Source: Mycolicibacter nonchromogenicus (GTDB lineage: Bacteria > Actinomycetota > Actinomycetes > Mycobacteriales > Mycobacteriaceae). Taken from it: a stretch of DNA of 64,000 nucleotides. Within the stretch, counting starts at the first letter, position 1; every line of letters begins with the position of its first letter. Under the pieces are notes generated by a model, which saw nothing but the letters and a program-made list of their open reading frames with translations, did no database searches and was not told the DNA's origin. Shown one piece after another: positions 49,631 to 58,751 of the stretch. Both the position numbers and the translations under genes were made by a program. The stretch spans positions 1-64,000 of the forward strand of contig NZ_LQPI01000049.1 of the NCBI RefSeq assembly GCF_002101775.1, read 5' to 3'.

Positions 49631-49669
49631 GGGATCAACACGCGCGCCGACGTGCGTTACGGTCATCAG

Positions 49670-50509
49670 ATGGCCAGCATCAAGCGTCTTTACGCCTCGT
49701 TGACCCGACCCGGACCGCATCGTGTCCTGCGTGGGGATCTGGCCTATGCCGGCCTGGCCGGGGTGGTGTACACCCCGGCTTCCGGATACCGGCTTCCCGC
49801 GGTGGCCTTCGGCCACGACTGGCTGACCGGCGCGGAGCACTACGCCGGACTGCTGGAGCACCTGGCCTCATGGGGCATCGTGGCGGCGGCTCCTGACACC
49901 GGGCGGGGGTTGGCGCCGTCGGTGCTGGACCTGGCCGCCGACCTGGGCCGGGCCCTGGAGATCGCCACCGAGGTCCGGTTGGGGCCGGGCCGGATCAGTG
50001 TCGACCGCAATCGGCTCGCAGTGGCCGGCCACGGGTTCGGTGGGTCGGCCGCGGTGTTCGCCGCGACCACCTTGTCGGTGACACCCAAGGCCGTGGCGGC
50101 GATCTTCCCGAGCGCCACCACGCCACCCGCGGAGCAGGCGGCGTTGACGCTGGATGTGCCGGGCGTGGTGTTCAGCAGTCCGGGCGACCCGAAGGACCTG
50201 CGTTCCAACGCGACCGCGCTGGCGCATGCCTGGCAGACGTCCACCCTGCGGGTTGTCGACAAGGTGTCACCGGCCGGGCTGCCGCAGGGCCGCCGGCTGA
50301 CCCGGTTCTTCGGCCTACCGACCTCGGACCGGCACTCCCAGCGGCGGGTACGGGCCCTGCTGACCGGATTTCTGCTGGCCCAGCTGGTAGGCGACAAGAC
50401 CTTCCGGGACTTCGCAGACCCCCAGGTCCACCTGCCTAAGACCAAGGCGCTCGACGCCCTGCCGGAGCCGGTGAGCCCGGAGGAGAAGGTCGCCGCGCTC
50501 TTCAAGTAG
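49670..50509 (+). CDS. Alpha/beta hydrolase-fold protein lacking the nucleophile serine (Rv3438 position)
   Basis: A 279-residue protein resembling chlorophyllase/dienelactone hydrolase-like folds: VVYTPASGYRLPAVAFGHDW, then LAVAGHGFGGSAAVFAA. In the usual G-x-S-x-G elbow the middle residue is glycine (G-H-G-F-G), so classical serine catalysis seems impossible. It may be a non-enzymatic or altered protein. ATG at 49670 is chosen over an upstream frame start at 49652. It is probably cotranscribed with the fatty-acyl-AMP ligase. Confidence 0.8.
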   Translation: MASIKRLYASLTRPGPHRVLRGDLAYAGLAGVVYTPASGYRLPAVAFGHDWLTGAEHYAGLLEHLASWGIVAAAPDTGRGLAPSVLDLAADLGRALEIATEVRLGPGRISVDRNRLAVAGHGFGGSAAVFAATTLSVTPKAVAAIFPSATTPPAEQAALTLDVPGVVFSSPGDPKDLRSNATALAHAWQTSTLRVVDKVSPAGLPQGRRLTRFFGLPTSDRHSQRRVRALLTGFLLAQLVGDKTFRDFADPQVHLPKTKALDALPEPVSPEEKVAALFK

Positions 50510-51323
50510 CTCACCCTGCGGCGTCCGCTGCATCCAGTCCCGCCGCTGCCATCGTGAACTATCCCCCGGCGCGCAGTCGCACCGTGGACCGCTCGACCCC
50601 CGTTTGGCAATTCCGTTCATATAAGTGCACTTACCTGCACGGATATGAAATTATTGGGAACAACGGAAAATGCTCGAATTCCGGCGAGAGCGGCGCAAAT
50701 ACCTCAAATCCAGTTGACAGTTAACTTGTGAGCTTTTGGCATCCGGATTCTCATGTGGATCTGTTGCCATCATGAGCGCCCCAAGCGCCTCTTCGGTGGA
50801 CTTCTTGCAGATCTCGGTAGCCAACTCTCGACAAGCCAATACCCCGCCGGGTCGCCGAGGCTCGCGCTCTTACAACTCGGCTATGCGCCGGGCCGACGGC
50901 CGCGCCGGTGGTTGCCGGCGTGCCCGGACTGCGCCCTGACCGGGGGTGCCGGTACCGGTGGCGGCACCGCCCGGGCCTGCCGCACCTCCGGCGGCCATGC
51001 CCCTCGCCGACGTTGACGGAGGCACCCCCCGGCGCCCGCGGCGCCAGTGCAGCCCTGACCTGGGCCCCTGTACGTCGATGGAACCCGACACTATTGGTGA
51101 CCTCTTGGACTCGCGTTACTGCGCTGCCGCGCGCGCCTGGCCCTAACCGTGAGTAACTTTAAGATGAAAATATCTTCCTGCGATAATTTTCAATCATTTT
51201 TGCAGGTCAGAGTCGTTCACCTCTACTTATATCGCGGCACGGCATAATTGTTCCCTGAGAGTGAACGGGAGTCCTGTTCCTGATACGGATGGCCTTTGGC
51301 CCGATGCCTGGTATGAGTGGAGG
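50510..51323. other. AT-richer gap of about 0.8 kb with no convincing gene
   Basis: The region has lower GC than its neighbours, especially at 50600-50730 and 51150-51260. It contains a perfect 12-base palindrome TAAGTGCACTTA (50622-50633) and a TTGACA at 50714. A 62-codon frame on the reverse strand (50651-50839, TTG start) begins with helix-like sequence (ACRELATEICKKSTEEAL) but has no good ribosome site and atypical codons. The right end should hold the promoter of the F420-type gene. Confidence 0.5.
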
Positions 51324-52367
51324 GTGCGAATCGGTATACAGCTGTCCTATGCGGGCGGGTTCAAGGAAGCGGCGGAACGGGTTGTTGAGCTGGAGCGTGT
51401 CGGGATCGAGGTAGTCGCCGTCGCTGAGGCGTACTCGTTCGACGCGATCAGCCAACTGGGATACCTGGCGGCGAAGACCTCGCGAGTCGAGCTGCTCACC
51501 GGGGTCCTGCCGATCTACACCCGCACGCCCGCCCTGCTGGCGATGACGGCCGCCGGTTTGGACTACGTCTCCGACGGCCGCTTCGCCCTGGGTCTGGGCA
51601 CTTCGGGGCCCCAGGTGGTGGAGGGCTTCCATGGCGTGCCGTTCGACGCACCGCTGGGCCGTACCCGCGAAGTCGTGGAGATCTGCCGGAAGGTGTGGCG
51701 GCGTGAGCGCCTGCGCTACGACGGAAAGCACTATCAACTGCCGCTGCCCGCCGAGCGCGGCACCGGGCTGGGCAAGTCCCTGCAGCTCATCAATCATCCG
51801 GTACGCGAACGCATTCCGATCTCGATCGCCGCGTTGGGCCCCAAGAACGTCGAACTGACCGCCGAGATCGCCGACGGTTGGCAGCCGGTTTTCTTCTATC
51901 CAGAACGGGCCGATGACGTGTGGGGCGAGTCCCTGAAAGCCGGTGCGGCCAAACGCGATCCGGCACTGGGGCCGCTGGATGTCATCGTGGGGACGACACT
52001 GGCCATCGGCGATGACGTCGAGGACCGGCTGGCGTGGGTGAAACCGCAGCTGGCGCTGTACATCGGCGGAATGGGGGCCAAGGGCCGAAATTTCTACCAC
52101 GACCTGGCCACCCGATACGGCTTCGGCGATGTCGCCAACCGCATTCAGGAGCTGTACCTGTCCGGTCGCAAGGCGGAGGCGATCGACGCCGTGCCCGACG
52201 AGCTGGTGCGCAACATCTCACTGGTCGGGCCGCGCGGTCTGGTGGCCCAGCGGCTGGCGGCCTACGCCGAGGCCGGCGTGACGACTCTGCTGGTCGCACC
52301 GTTGGCAACCGACCCGAGCGAAGTCCTGCGCTACGTCGAGGAGCTGCGCGCCCTGGTGCCATCCTGA
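51324..52367 (+). CDS. LLM-class F420-dependent oxidoreductase
   Basis: A 347-residue luciferase-like TIM-barrel protein. Typical segments are RIGIQLSYAGG, VAEAYSFDAISQLGYLA, LLTGVLPIYTRTPALLAMTA, GRFALGLGTSGPQVVEGFHG and IPISIAALGPKNVELTAEIADGW. The family uses F420 or FMN; mycobacterial members of this subgroup are assigned to F420 and resemble Rv3520c. Substrate unknown. GTG at 51324 gives the family start, although the GGAGG before it is unusually close; an upstream GTG at 51261 would add 21 unlikely residues. Confidence 0.85.
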   Translation: MRIGIQLSYAGGFKEAAERVVELERVGIEVVAVAEAYSFDAISQLGYLAAKTSRVELLTGVLPIYTRTPALLAMTAAGLDYVSDGRFALGLGTSGPQVVEGFHGVPFDAPLGRTREVVEICRKVWRRERLRYDGKHYQLPLPAERGTGLGKSLQLINHPVRERIPISIAALGPKNVELTAEIADGWQPVFFYPERADDVWGESLKAGAAKRDPALGPLDVIVGTTLAIGDDVEDRLAWVKPQLALYIGGMGAKGRNFYHDLATRYGFGDVANRIQELYLSGRKAEAIDAVPDELVRNISLVGPRGLVAQRLAAYAEAGVTTLLVAPLATDPSEVLRYVEELRALVPS

Positions 52368-52432
52368 CCTGCCACCAGCCGCAAGGCACCGGGGTTCTCG
52401 GGAACCGAGCAGCGGGCCCGTAACAGTGCGCA

Positions 52433-53746
52433 TCACTCCCCCACCTGCGGCAATTCCTCGGCCGCGATCTCGCACGGAGTCTTGGGCGCGATGACCTCGG
52501 TCGGCTCAGCAGCCTCGTCGGCCTCGCTGTCGCCGTTGTCGGGTGCGGTCGATTCGGCTGCGGGCTCCGGCTCAGCATCGTCGACCGGCACGTCCGTCGT
52601 CGGGTCCTCGGAATCCGGCTCCGTGTCGGCTTCGGCCGGCTCGGAATCGTCGGGGTCTTCGGTGTCCGTGGGATCAGCGTCGTCGGTGTCCGTGGGATCA
52701 GCGTCGTCGTCAAACGGCTCGTCGAACGGTTGCCCGTCGCCGGGATTGCCCAGTGCATCGACAAGCCGAGGTATCAGCCCGCCCAAGCCCGTGAGTCCGC
52801 CCAACCCGCCGCCCGCGCTGCCGGGCAGGCCCCCCGACGGCAGCCCCAGGTCACTGGGCAGACCGAGGGCACCGGGCCGGTCCAGGTCACCCGGCAGATC
52901 ATCGAGCGCTGCGGCGGGCGCCGGGTCGCCGCCGGTGCGCGTCGGGGGGACCGGCGCCACGGCGACCGGCTGAGCCGGCGGAACAGCACCGGAACCCGCC
53001 ATCTGCGCAACGGGAAACGGCACACCGAGCCCCGCCCCGTCCGATTGACCCACCGGGCCGAGGTCCCCCGGAATCGCGAACACCACACCCACCCCGGGCT
53101 CGGCCGCCGCGACCGCGGCGCGGTAGGCCGCATCAATGCCGTCGCGCGCCTTGCGGACAGCCGCCACCCACTCGCCGCCGACGTCGTTGTCCACATAAGG
53201 CATCACCTGCTTGTCCACCACTTCGGCGGCACCCTCATCGGCGGCACCGGAGGTCACCGCGTGCGCGGCCGCCAGCCAGGAATGCCGGTGGGCGTCCACC
53301 CGCTCATCGACGGCCTTCACCGCGGCAACCTTGTCGTCCACCAGCCGCCACAGCTCATCGCGCAGCACGCCACAGGCCGTCGCAGCGGCGCGCAGCCCGG
53401 CGGTCAGCTGCGCCGCGGCATCGCGGTGCCGGAGCAGGAATTCCGCTGCGACATCAGCACCCGATCCGTGCCAGGCATGGTTCAACTCGATCAGTTGCTG
53501 CCGTTGCGTGCGCAGTACCTCATCAGCGACTGCGGCCAGCGCGGTGAGCGCGGCACAGTCGGCGTCGAGCGAGCGCAGGTCGAGGCCGGCTTCACCGTCG
53601 TAGTGGTCGGTGAGCTGACCGTCGTAGCCGGTGAGTTCCGGATGCCGGTATCCCCGCCGATGACAGGCCGACACGTAAGTCTGTGCGCGGGTGACCGCCT
53701 CGCGCCCCTCGGCCAGCCGTCCGGGCACGTCGTATCGCTGGGCCAC
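52433..53746 (-). CDS. Large WxG-containing protein with acidic Pro-rich tail (Rv3439c type), possible type VII substrate
   Basis: A 437-residue protein. Residues 1 to about 215 are helical and contain W92-H-G94 in a helix turn (NHAWHGSGADVAAEF), like the WxG of ESX and PPE proteins. The middle is rich in Pro, Gly and Ala; the last 110 residues are very acidic (DDDADPTDTDDADPTDTEDP) with an imperfect repeat. No signal peptide is present. It begins one base after the stop of the smaller gene with a YxxxE motif, so the two are coexpressed and may form a heterodimer. Position matches Rv3439c near ESX-4. GTG start at 53746. Confidence 0.78.
   Translation of the reverse strand: MAQRYDVPGRLAEGREAVTRAQTYVSACHRRGYRHPELTGYDGQLTDHYDGEAGLDLRSLDADCAALTALAAVADEVLRTQRQQLIELNHAWHGSGADVAAEFLLRHRDAAAQLTAGLRAAATACGVLRDELWRLVDDKVAAVKAVDERVDAHRHSWLAAAHAVTSGAADEGAAEVVDKQVMPYVDNDVGGEWVAAVRKARDGIDAAYRAAVAAAEPGVGVVFAIPGDLGPVGQSDGAGLGVPFPVAQMAGSGAVPPAQPVAVAPVPPTRTGGDPAPAAALDDLPGDLDRPGALGLPSDLGLPSGGLPGSAGGGLGGLTGLGGLIPRLVDALGNPGDGQPFDEPFDDDADPTDTDDADPTDTEDPDDSEPAEADTEPDSEDPTTDVPVDDAEPEPAAESTAPDNGDSEADEAAEPTEVIAPKTPCEIAAEELPQVGE
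52661..52708. repeat. Two identical 24-base tandem units inside the acidic tail
   Basis: Positions 52661-52684 and 52685-52708 are identical. Read on the reverse strand they encode two copies of an eight-residue acidic unit of the form D-D-A-D-P-T-D-T, so copy number can change without a frameshift. Confidence 0.85.
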
Positions 53747-53747
53747 G

Positions 53748-54050
53748 TCAGCCCAGCCGCTCGCCGGCAGCGGCCTCGGCCTGACTGTAACGAGCCAGGC
53801 CGACTCGCAGTGCTGCAGCGATCTCGGTGTTGGCCCGCGACCAGCGCGTCAACTCGGGCAGCCATGCCTGCAAACCACGACGCAGCGCCTCCCCCGCCCC
53901 GATATGGTCACGTCCGGCTGTGCCACCGTGGAAGGTCAACTCCCCCAACCGGATACGGGACGCCGAATCGATGGCCGCCGCGGCGGCGTCATAGTGGTCC
54001 GCCACCGATCGCAGCGCCGAGGCGTCGAGGTAGAGCTGTTGTCGTCCCAT
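53748..54050 (-). CDS. Small EspC-like type VII secretion target (Rv3440c type)
   Basis: A 100-residue helical protein without signal peptide. The C-terminal region has Y88-SQA-E92, the Y-x3-D/E secretion signal of type VII substrates, after a helix-turn-helix like EspC-family proteins. It is the size and position of Rv3440c. The following gene has a WxG motif in a long helical domain, so the pair mimics the PE/PPE or EspC-partner arrangement. Export, possibly through ESX-4, is an inference. Confidence 0.75.
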   Translation of the reverse strand: MGRQQLYLDASALRSVADHYDAAAAAIDSASRIRLGELTFHGGTAGRDHIGAGEALRRGLQAWLPELTRWSRANTEIAAALRVGLARYSQAEAAAGERLG

Positions 54051-54098
54051 ACGGGTATGACGCCGACAGCGCTGAACGGGTTCCCGGTTTCGCTGGGC

Positions 54099-55430
54099 TC
54101 AGCGCCGGGTGCGTACCGCGTCGGCGACGTCGCCGGCGATCCGGCGGGCCGTCTGCTCGTCGGACGCTTCCACCATCACCCGGACCAGCTGCTCGGTGCC
54201 CGACGGACGCAACAGGATCCGCCCGGTATCACCGAGCTCTTCGGTGGCACGCCGCACCGCATCCCGCACAGCGGGGCGGCCCACCGCCTCGGCCTTGTCC
54301 GTGACCTCGACATTGATCAGCACCTGCGGCAGCGTCCGCATAGCCGACGCCAGGCCGGCCAGCGAGGCGCGAGTCTGAGCCATTCGCGCCATCAGACGCA
54401 GGCCGGTGATGATGCCGTCACCGGTGGTGGCCACCTGGGGCAACACGATATGGCCGGACTGTTCGCCACCGAGAGTGAACCCGCCGGCCCGCAACTGCTC
54501 CAGGACATAGCGGTCGCCGACGTCGGTTGTGTGCACCGTGACCCCGGCCTCGCGCATGGCCAGGTGCAGCCCGAGATTGCTCATCACGGTTGCCACCAGG
54601 GTGTCGTCAACAAGTTCTCCGGCCTCGCGCATGGCCAGCGCCAGCACCACCATGATGGCGTCACCGTCGATCACGTTGCCGGCGGCGTCGACGGCCAGGC
54701 AGCGGTCGGCGTCCCCGTCGTGCGCCAGGCCCAGATCGGCGCCGTGGGCGAGCACCGCGTCGCGCAACGGTTCCAGGTGCGTGGAGCCGCAACCCTCGTT
54801 GATGTTGAGTCCATCGGGTTCGGCGTTGATCGTGATCACGGTGGCGCCGGCGGCCCGGTAGGCCCGCGGCGCCGCCTCCGATGCGGCGCCGTGCGCGCAG
54901 TCCACCACCACGGTCAGACCATCCAGCCGTGTGCGATTGGATTCGCCCAGGTGCCGCAGGTAGCAGTCCAGCGCATCCTTGGCGTCCACCACCCGGCCCA
55001 GCTCGGCGCCGATGGGGCGCAAGCCCGGTCCGGCGGCCACCAGGTCTTCGATCTGGTCCTCGGTGGCGTCGTCGAGTTTGTGTCCGCCGGGGCCGAAGAA
55101 TTTGATGCCGTTGTCGGGCATCGGGTTGTGCGAGGCCGAGATCATCACACCGAAATCAGCCTCATAAGCGCTGGTCAGGTATGCCACGGCCGGAGTCGGC
55201 AGCACACCGGTGCGCAGCGCGTCGATGCCCTGGCTGGTGAGCCCGGCGATGACCGCGGCCTCCAGCATCTCGCCACTGGCCCGCGGGTCACGGCCGACCA
55301 CTGCCACCCGGCGGCCGGTGCCGGTGGCCAGGCGCTGCGCCGCTGCGCCGCCCAGCGCGAGTGCCAGCTCGGCGGTGAGCTCGCGGTTGGCGACCCCGCG
55401 GACGCCGTCGGTGCCGAAAAGTCGACCCAT
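54099..55430 (-). CDS. glmM: Phosphoglucosamine mutase GlmM
   Basis: A 443-residue alpha-D-phosphohexomutase converting glucosamine-6-phosphate to glucosamine-1-phosphate. The phosphoserine loop is [16 protein letters not shown], the metal loop DGDADRC, and the sugar-binding loop GGEQSGHIV; the C-terminal phosphate-binding loop is [14 protein letters not shown]. With glmS at 44-46 kb it supplies UDP-GlcNAc for the cell wall. It is separated from rpsI by a terminator. Confidence 0.96.
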   Translation of the reverse strand: MGRLFGTDGVRGVANRELTAELALALGGAAAQRLATGTGRRVAVVGRDPRASGEMLEAAVIAGLTSQGIDALRTGVLPTPAVAYLTSAYEADFGVMISASHNPMPDNGIKFFGPGGHKLDDATEDQIEDLVAAGPGLRPIGAELGRVVDAKDALDCYLRHLGESNRTRLDGLTVVVDCAHGAASEAAPRAYRAAGATVITINAEPDGLNINEGCGSTHLEPLRDAVLAHGADLGLAHDGDADRCLAVDAAGNVIDGDAIMVVLALAMREAGELVDDTLVATVMSNLGLHLAMREAGVTVHTTDVGDRYVLEQLRAGGFTLGGEQSGHIVLPQVATTGDGIITGLRLMARMAQTRASLAGLASAMRTLPQVLINVEVTDKAEAVGRPAVRDAVRRATEELGDTGRILLRPSGTEQLVRVMVEASDEQTARRIAGDVADAVRTRR

Positions 55431-55516
55431 AACTATCCTTTATCGCCGCGAGCGCGCGTTCGCCCGGCCCGACACGCCGGTGGCGGACCGGAAACACGCA
55501 CCCTCAAAAGCAAGCC

Positions 55517-55548
55517 GGGGGCACCTTCCGCGTGCGGAAGGCGCCCCC
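55517..55548 (-). terminator. Intrinsic terminator after rplM-rpsI
   Basis: A 15-base inverted repeat with one mismatch and a two-base loop (55517-55531 with 55534-55548), 28 bases after the rpsI stop. On the reverse strand it is followed by GGCTTGCTTTTGAG, a modest T-run. Confidence 0.82.
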
Positions 55549-55575
55549 AACTCGCTGCCAGAGTGCAATCGCAGA

Positions 55576-56070
55576 TCAGCGCTTGCTGTACTGCGGAGCC
55601 TTGCGGGCCTTCTTGAGACCGTACTTCTTGCGCTCGGTGGCCCGAGGGTCACGAGTCAGGAAGCCGGCCTTCTTCAGCGCCGGACGGTCTTCGGGCTGGA
55701 CCAGGATCAGCGCGCGGGCCAGGGCCAGTCGCAGCGCACCGGCCTGCCCGGAGGGGCCGCCACCGTCGAGGTGGGCGTAGACGTCGAAGTGGTCCACCCG
55801 GTCCACCGTGACCAGCGGAGCCTTGATCAGCTGCTGGTGCACCTTGTTCGGGAAGTAGTCCTCCAGGGTGCGTCCGTCCAGGTTGAACTTGCCGGTGCCG
55901 GGCACCAGGCGCACACGCACCACGGCCTCCTTGCGGCGGCCGACGGTCTGGATGGGACGGCCCAGGTCGTGCGGCTCGTAAACCGGCGCCGCCTCAGCGT
56001 GCACCTCTACGGTCTCGTCAACCACGGCGGCCTCGGCGGCCTCGGTACCTTCAATTGCCGTCTCGGTCAT
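55576..56070 (-). CDS. rpsI: 30S ribosomal protein S9
   Basis: A 164-residue ribosomal protein. Conserved segments are [33 protein letters not shown] and the terminal [16 protein letters not shown], whose C-terminal Lys-Arg reaches the P-site tRNA. It has an acidic Ala/Glu-rich N-terminal extension, usual in actinobacteria. Its ATG overlaps the rplM stop (ATGA). Confidence 0.96.
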   Translation of the reverse strand: MTETAIEGTEAAEAAVVDETVEVHAEAAPVYEPHDLGRPIQTVGRRKEAVVRVRLVPGTGKFNLDGRTLEDYFPNKVHQQLIKAPLVTVDRVDHFDVYAHLDGGGPSGQAGALRLALARALILVQPEDRPALKKAGFLTRDPRATERKKYGLKKARKAPQYSKR

Positions 56071-56510
56071 TGCGCCACCTGCTTGATTTCGAACGGGATC
56101 GGCTGCTGGGCGGCGTGCGGGTGCACCGGCCCGGCGTAGACGTGCAGCTTGCGCTGAATCTGACGCCCCAGCTTGGTGTGTGGGATCATCCCGAGGATCG
56201 CCTTCTCCACGACACGGTCGGGACGGGTCTCCATCAGCTCACCGATGCTGCGCTTGCGCAGCCCGCCCGGGTAGCCCGAGTGGCGGTAAGCCATCTTCTT
56301 CTGCAGTTTGTCGCCGCTGATGGCGACCTTGTCGGCGTTGATGATGATGACGAAGTCACCGCCGTCAACGTTCGGCGCGAACGTCGGCTTGTGCTTGCCG
56401 CGCAGCAGGGTTGCTGCCGCAACGGCGAGCCGGCCGAGCACCACGTCGGTGGCGTCGATGACATACCACGAACGTGTGGTGTCACCCGCCTTCGGCGCAT
56501 AGGTGGGCAC
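56067..56510 (-). CDS. rplM: 50S ribosomal protein L13
   Basis: A 147-residue ribosomal protein. Segments [39 protein letters not shown] and [21 protein letters not shown] are diagnostic. GTG at 56510 gives the family length; the frame remains open to 56795 but the upstream translation is not protein-like. First gene of the rplM-rpsI operon; the promoter must lie in the 270-base gap upstream. Confidence 0.96.
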   Translation of the reverse strand: MPTYAPKAGDTTRSWYVIDATDVVLGRLAVAAATLLRGKHKPTFAPNVDGGDFVIIINADKVAISGDKLQKKMAYRHSGYPGGLRKRSIGELMETRPDRVVEKAILGMIPHTKLGRQIQRKLHVYAGPVHPHAAQQPIPFEIKQVAQ

Positions 56511-56723
56511 AGCGCTTACCTCTTCTTTTACTCGAGCCGGGGTTACCCGGTTCTGGCGGATCCCGGTGCGAGCCGGGTGCCGGTCAGGCGTGGACACGGG
56601 GAGATTCTCGGCGACCGACATTGACCCGAGAACCCGCTGTGCCAAGAGGCACCGCACGCCAACGGTGCAGCCTACCGGCGGTGATCGGGGCAGGTCAAAA
56701 CGGCGATCACCGGCATGGGGGCC

Positions 56724-56762
56724 GGTGTGGCCCCGCCGACTGTCCACCGCCGGGGCCACACC
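56724..56762. terminator. Strong hairpin between esxT and rplM
   Basis: GGTGTGGCCCCG (56724-56735) and its exact complement (56751-56762) form a 12-base stem with a 15-base loop, 21 bases after the esxT stop. No T-run follows, so it may end or stabilise the ESX-4 transcript. Confidence 0.6.
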
Positions 56763-56782
56763 GTGTTCGGGGGCGGCCTCTC

Positions 56783-57079
56783 CTACCTCCCCCAAGCTCC
56801 CGCAGCGCGCCGATCGGCATCCGCAACGTCGGCGGCGCCGTCACGCACGGCGCCGCCCAGGTCGAACAGGATTTGGTTCAGTGCGCTGACCGCGTGCTGC
56901 CATCGCAGCTGTTCAGCCTGGTAGGCGCCGGCCGCCTCCCGGGTCCAGACCTGCTGCAGGGGTGCGATCTGCGACCGCAACTCCTCCAGGACCCCGTTGA
57001 GCCGGGCGGCCGTGGAGTGGATCTCCTGACGGACGGCATATTCGATCTCGTCGAAGTTGTACGACAGTGCGGCGTCCAT
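56783..57079 (-). CDS. esxT: ESX-4 WXG100-family protein EsxT
   Basis: A 98-residue helical hairpin protein of the WXG100 superfamily. The turn has W45-T-R instead of W-x-G, as in EsxT of M. tuberculosis, and segments [20 protein letters not shown] and [17 protein letters not shown] match it. It should pair with EsxU as the secreted or structural dimer of ESX-4. No Y-x3-D/E signal is seen in its C-terminus. It follows esxU by 12 bases. Confidence 0.93.
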   Translation of the reverse strand: MDAALSYNFDEIEYAVRQEIHSTAARLNGVLEELRSQIAPLQQVWTREAAGAYQAEQLRWQHAVSALNQILFDLGGAVRDGAADVADADRRAAGAWGR

Positions 57080-57091
57080 CTCCGGCCCCGC

Positions 57092-57409
57092 TCAGATTCC
57101 GTCGCCGGCGGCGGCGATGTGATGCGAGTGGGCCTGGGCGACCTCGCGCAGCGCCCGCTCGTTGTGGCGGATGGTCTCGGCGATACGTGCCAGCGCGTGG
57201 TGCAGCTTCAACGACTCGGCGTTCCAGCGGTCCACGACGTCCTGGAAGCGGGCGGCGGCCAGGCCCGACCACACCGACGGCGGCACGTCGCGCATCCGGC
57301 CGACGAACGCCTGCAGCATCCCCCGGATCTCCTCATTACGGGCGTCGGTGGCCGCCGCGACGGCAAGCATCACGTCGAAGTCGGCGCTGAGTGTGCTGGG
57401 TGTGCTCAC
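57092..57409 (-). CDS. esxU: ESX-4 WXG100-family protein EsxU
   Basis: A 105-residue WXG100 protein with W47-S-G49 at the turn ([20 protein letters not shown]). The length equals EsxU of M. tuberculosis, and partner gene esxT follows. The C-terminus ([18 protein letters not shown]) has no evident Y-x3-D/E signal. It is the first of the pair and is separated from the upstream ESX-4 gene by 175 bases that include a palindromic repeat. Confidence 0.93.
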   Translation of the reverse strand: MSTPSTLSADFDVMLAVAAATDARNEEIRGMLQAFVGRMRDVPPSVWSGLAAARFQDVVDRWNAESLKLHHALARIAETIRHNERALREVAQAHSHHIAAAGDGI

Positions 57410-57490
57410 ATCTCCCCCATATCGGTCATCGGCTGATACGAGGTTCGACGGCGCCGAACCGTGTCCGGTTCCACTCGATGTCTCGCCCGA

Positions 57491-57554
57491 CCGCGAGCGT
57501 GCGCGGATTCACGATTCTGCGCGGCTTGTCGTGGACAGACACGCACGCTCGCGG
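57491..57554. repeat. Intergenic inverted repeat, CGAGCGTGCG type
   Basis: CCGCGAGCGTGCG (57491-57503) is exactly complementary to 57542-57554, with a 38-base spacer. It lies between the Rv3446c-type stop and the esxU start. The arm core CGAGCGTGCG differs by one base from the repeats at 26.0, 34.7 and 35.7 kb. Confidence 0.82.
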
Positions 57555-57584
57555 GGGGGGAACGGGGGGACGGGGGGAAGGCAG

Positions 57585-58751
57585 TTAGCCGACGGCGTGG
57601 GCGGAACGCACCGCCTGCTCGCACACCGCGCGCAGCGTCTCCTCGTCACCCGCTGCGCCCTGGCAGCCGATGCCGATCCGCACTGCGTGGTCGACGAGGA
57701 CGGCCCAGTCGACGTGATGGCCGTCGCGAACCTCCCGATAGGTCACGGCGGGCCGACCCGCGCTGGTGCCGGCCGGATCGAAACCGGTGAACACGCCGGG
57801 CGTCGCCACCTCAGCGCGTTGCAGTGCTCGCTGCAACGGCTCCGCGACGGCGCTCAGGGTGTCGCCGACGGCCGGGGCCTGCGTGATGTGCAGCACCAGC
57901 GGCGGGTCGCTGGGCGAGAACACCTCCACCCGGGCCGACCCCGGCCCGTCGCTCACCCGTCGGGTTGCCCACCCCTGAGGAACCTGTACCGCGACGCGGC
58001 CCGCCACCAGATAGGTCGCGGCGGTCTCGGGCTCTGGCGGCGCGTCGGGACGCGCAAAGAGGGCGGTGGCCACCACTCCGCCGATCGCAACGGCCAGGCC
58101 AAAGCGCCTGCGGCGACCGGTGGGTGCCGGCCGGGCGACGGGCGGGGCGACGGTGCGTCGAATCGGCGGCAGCTGATCGAGCACGGCCACCCGGATTTCG
58201 GGGCGCAGCCGCTGCTCGATCAGCGTCGAGAGCGCCCCGGCCCCGCCGATCCCGGCCGCTGCGTCGATCACGACCGCCCCGGGATGACCCCGTACCGCAG
58301 CACGTATCCGGCGCGCCACGGCGTCGGCGACCTCGCCGGGAGCACCGATACGCGGCTCAGCGACGACATCGGCGCCGCCGCGGCGGCTGACCGCCACCAG
58401 GGCGGCGGCGATCTCCACGACGACCGCGGCGTGGCAGGTGTCCGCCAGCACCGTTGCTCGCGAGTGGACGATGACCTCACCGGTCAGCTCCCGCGCCGCC
58501 GCGGTCAGCAGCAGCACTCGTCGTTCCGGCCACCACGACGGATGGATCAACTCGATGGACTCGGCGGGCAGGTCGCAGGCCAGTACGTCGCGCAGCAGCT
58601 CCGGCATCGCGGCGGGTTGGCCGTCGACCAGTCCGACCGGGTCATCGATCCATTCGAGGGCCGCAGCGGCAGCGACGGATTCGCCACCACCGCAACATCG
58701 TCGGCGGATGGTTGCGGGACCGGTCTCGATCACCGCCCGATGCGGCCTCAT
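57585..58751 (-). CDS. Type VII secretion-associated protein (Rv3446c type)
   Basis: A 388-residue protein. The N-terminal half resembles an ASKHA-like or degenerate nucleotide-binding fold (RAVIETGPATIRRR, VVVEIAAALVAVSRRGG), a basic linker and one membrane helix follow (FGLAVAIGGVVATALFA), and the C-terminal domain is extracytoplasmic (VAVQVPQGWATRRVSDGPG). This is the layout of the type VII secretion-associated family next to EccC4. ATG at 58751 overlaps the eccC4 stop (ATGA). Role within ESX-4 is unknown. Confidence 0.88.
   Translation of the reverse strand: MRPHRAVIETGPATIRRRCCGGGESVAAAAALEWIDDPVGLVDGQPAAMPELLRDVLACDLPAESIELIHPSWWPERRVLLLTAAARELTGEVIVHSRATVLADTCHAAVVVEIAAALVAVSRRGGADVVAEPRIGAPGEVADAVARRIRAAVRGHPGAVVIDAAAGIGGAGALSTLIEQRLRPEIRVAVLDQLPPIRRTVAPPVARPAPTGRRRRFGLAVAIGGVVATALFARPDAPPEPETAATYLVAGRVAVQVPQGWATRRVSDGPGSARVEVFSPSDPPLVLHITQAPAVGDTLSAVAEPLQRALQRAEVATPGVFTGFDPAGTSAGRPAVTYREVRDGHHVDWAVLVDHAVRIGIGCQGAAGDEETLRAVCEQAVRSAHAVG

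Noticed and set aside
50651-50839. 62-codon reverse-strand frame in the AT-richer gap
   Set aside because: TTG start, no ribosome site, unusual codons; only its first half looks protein-like. Kept as a note in the gap entry.
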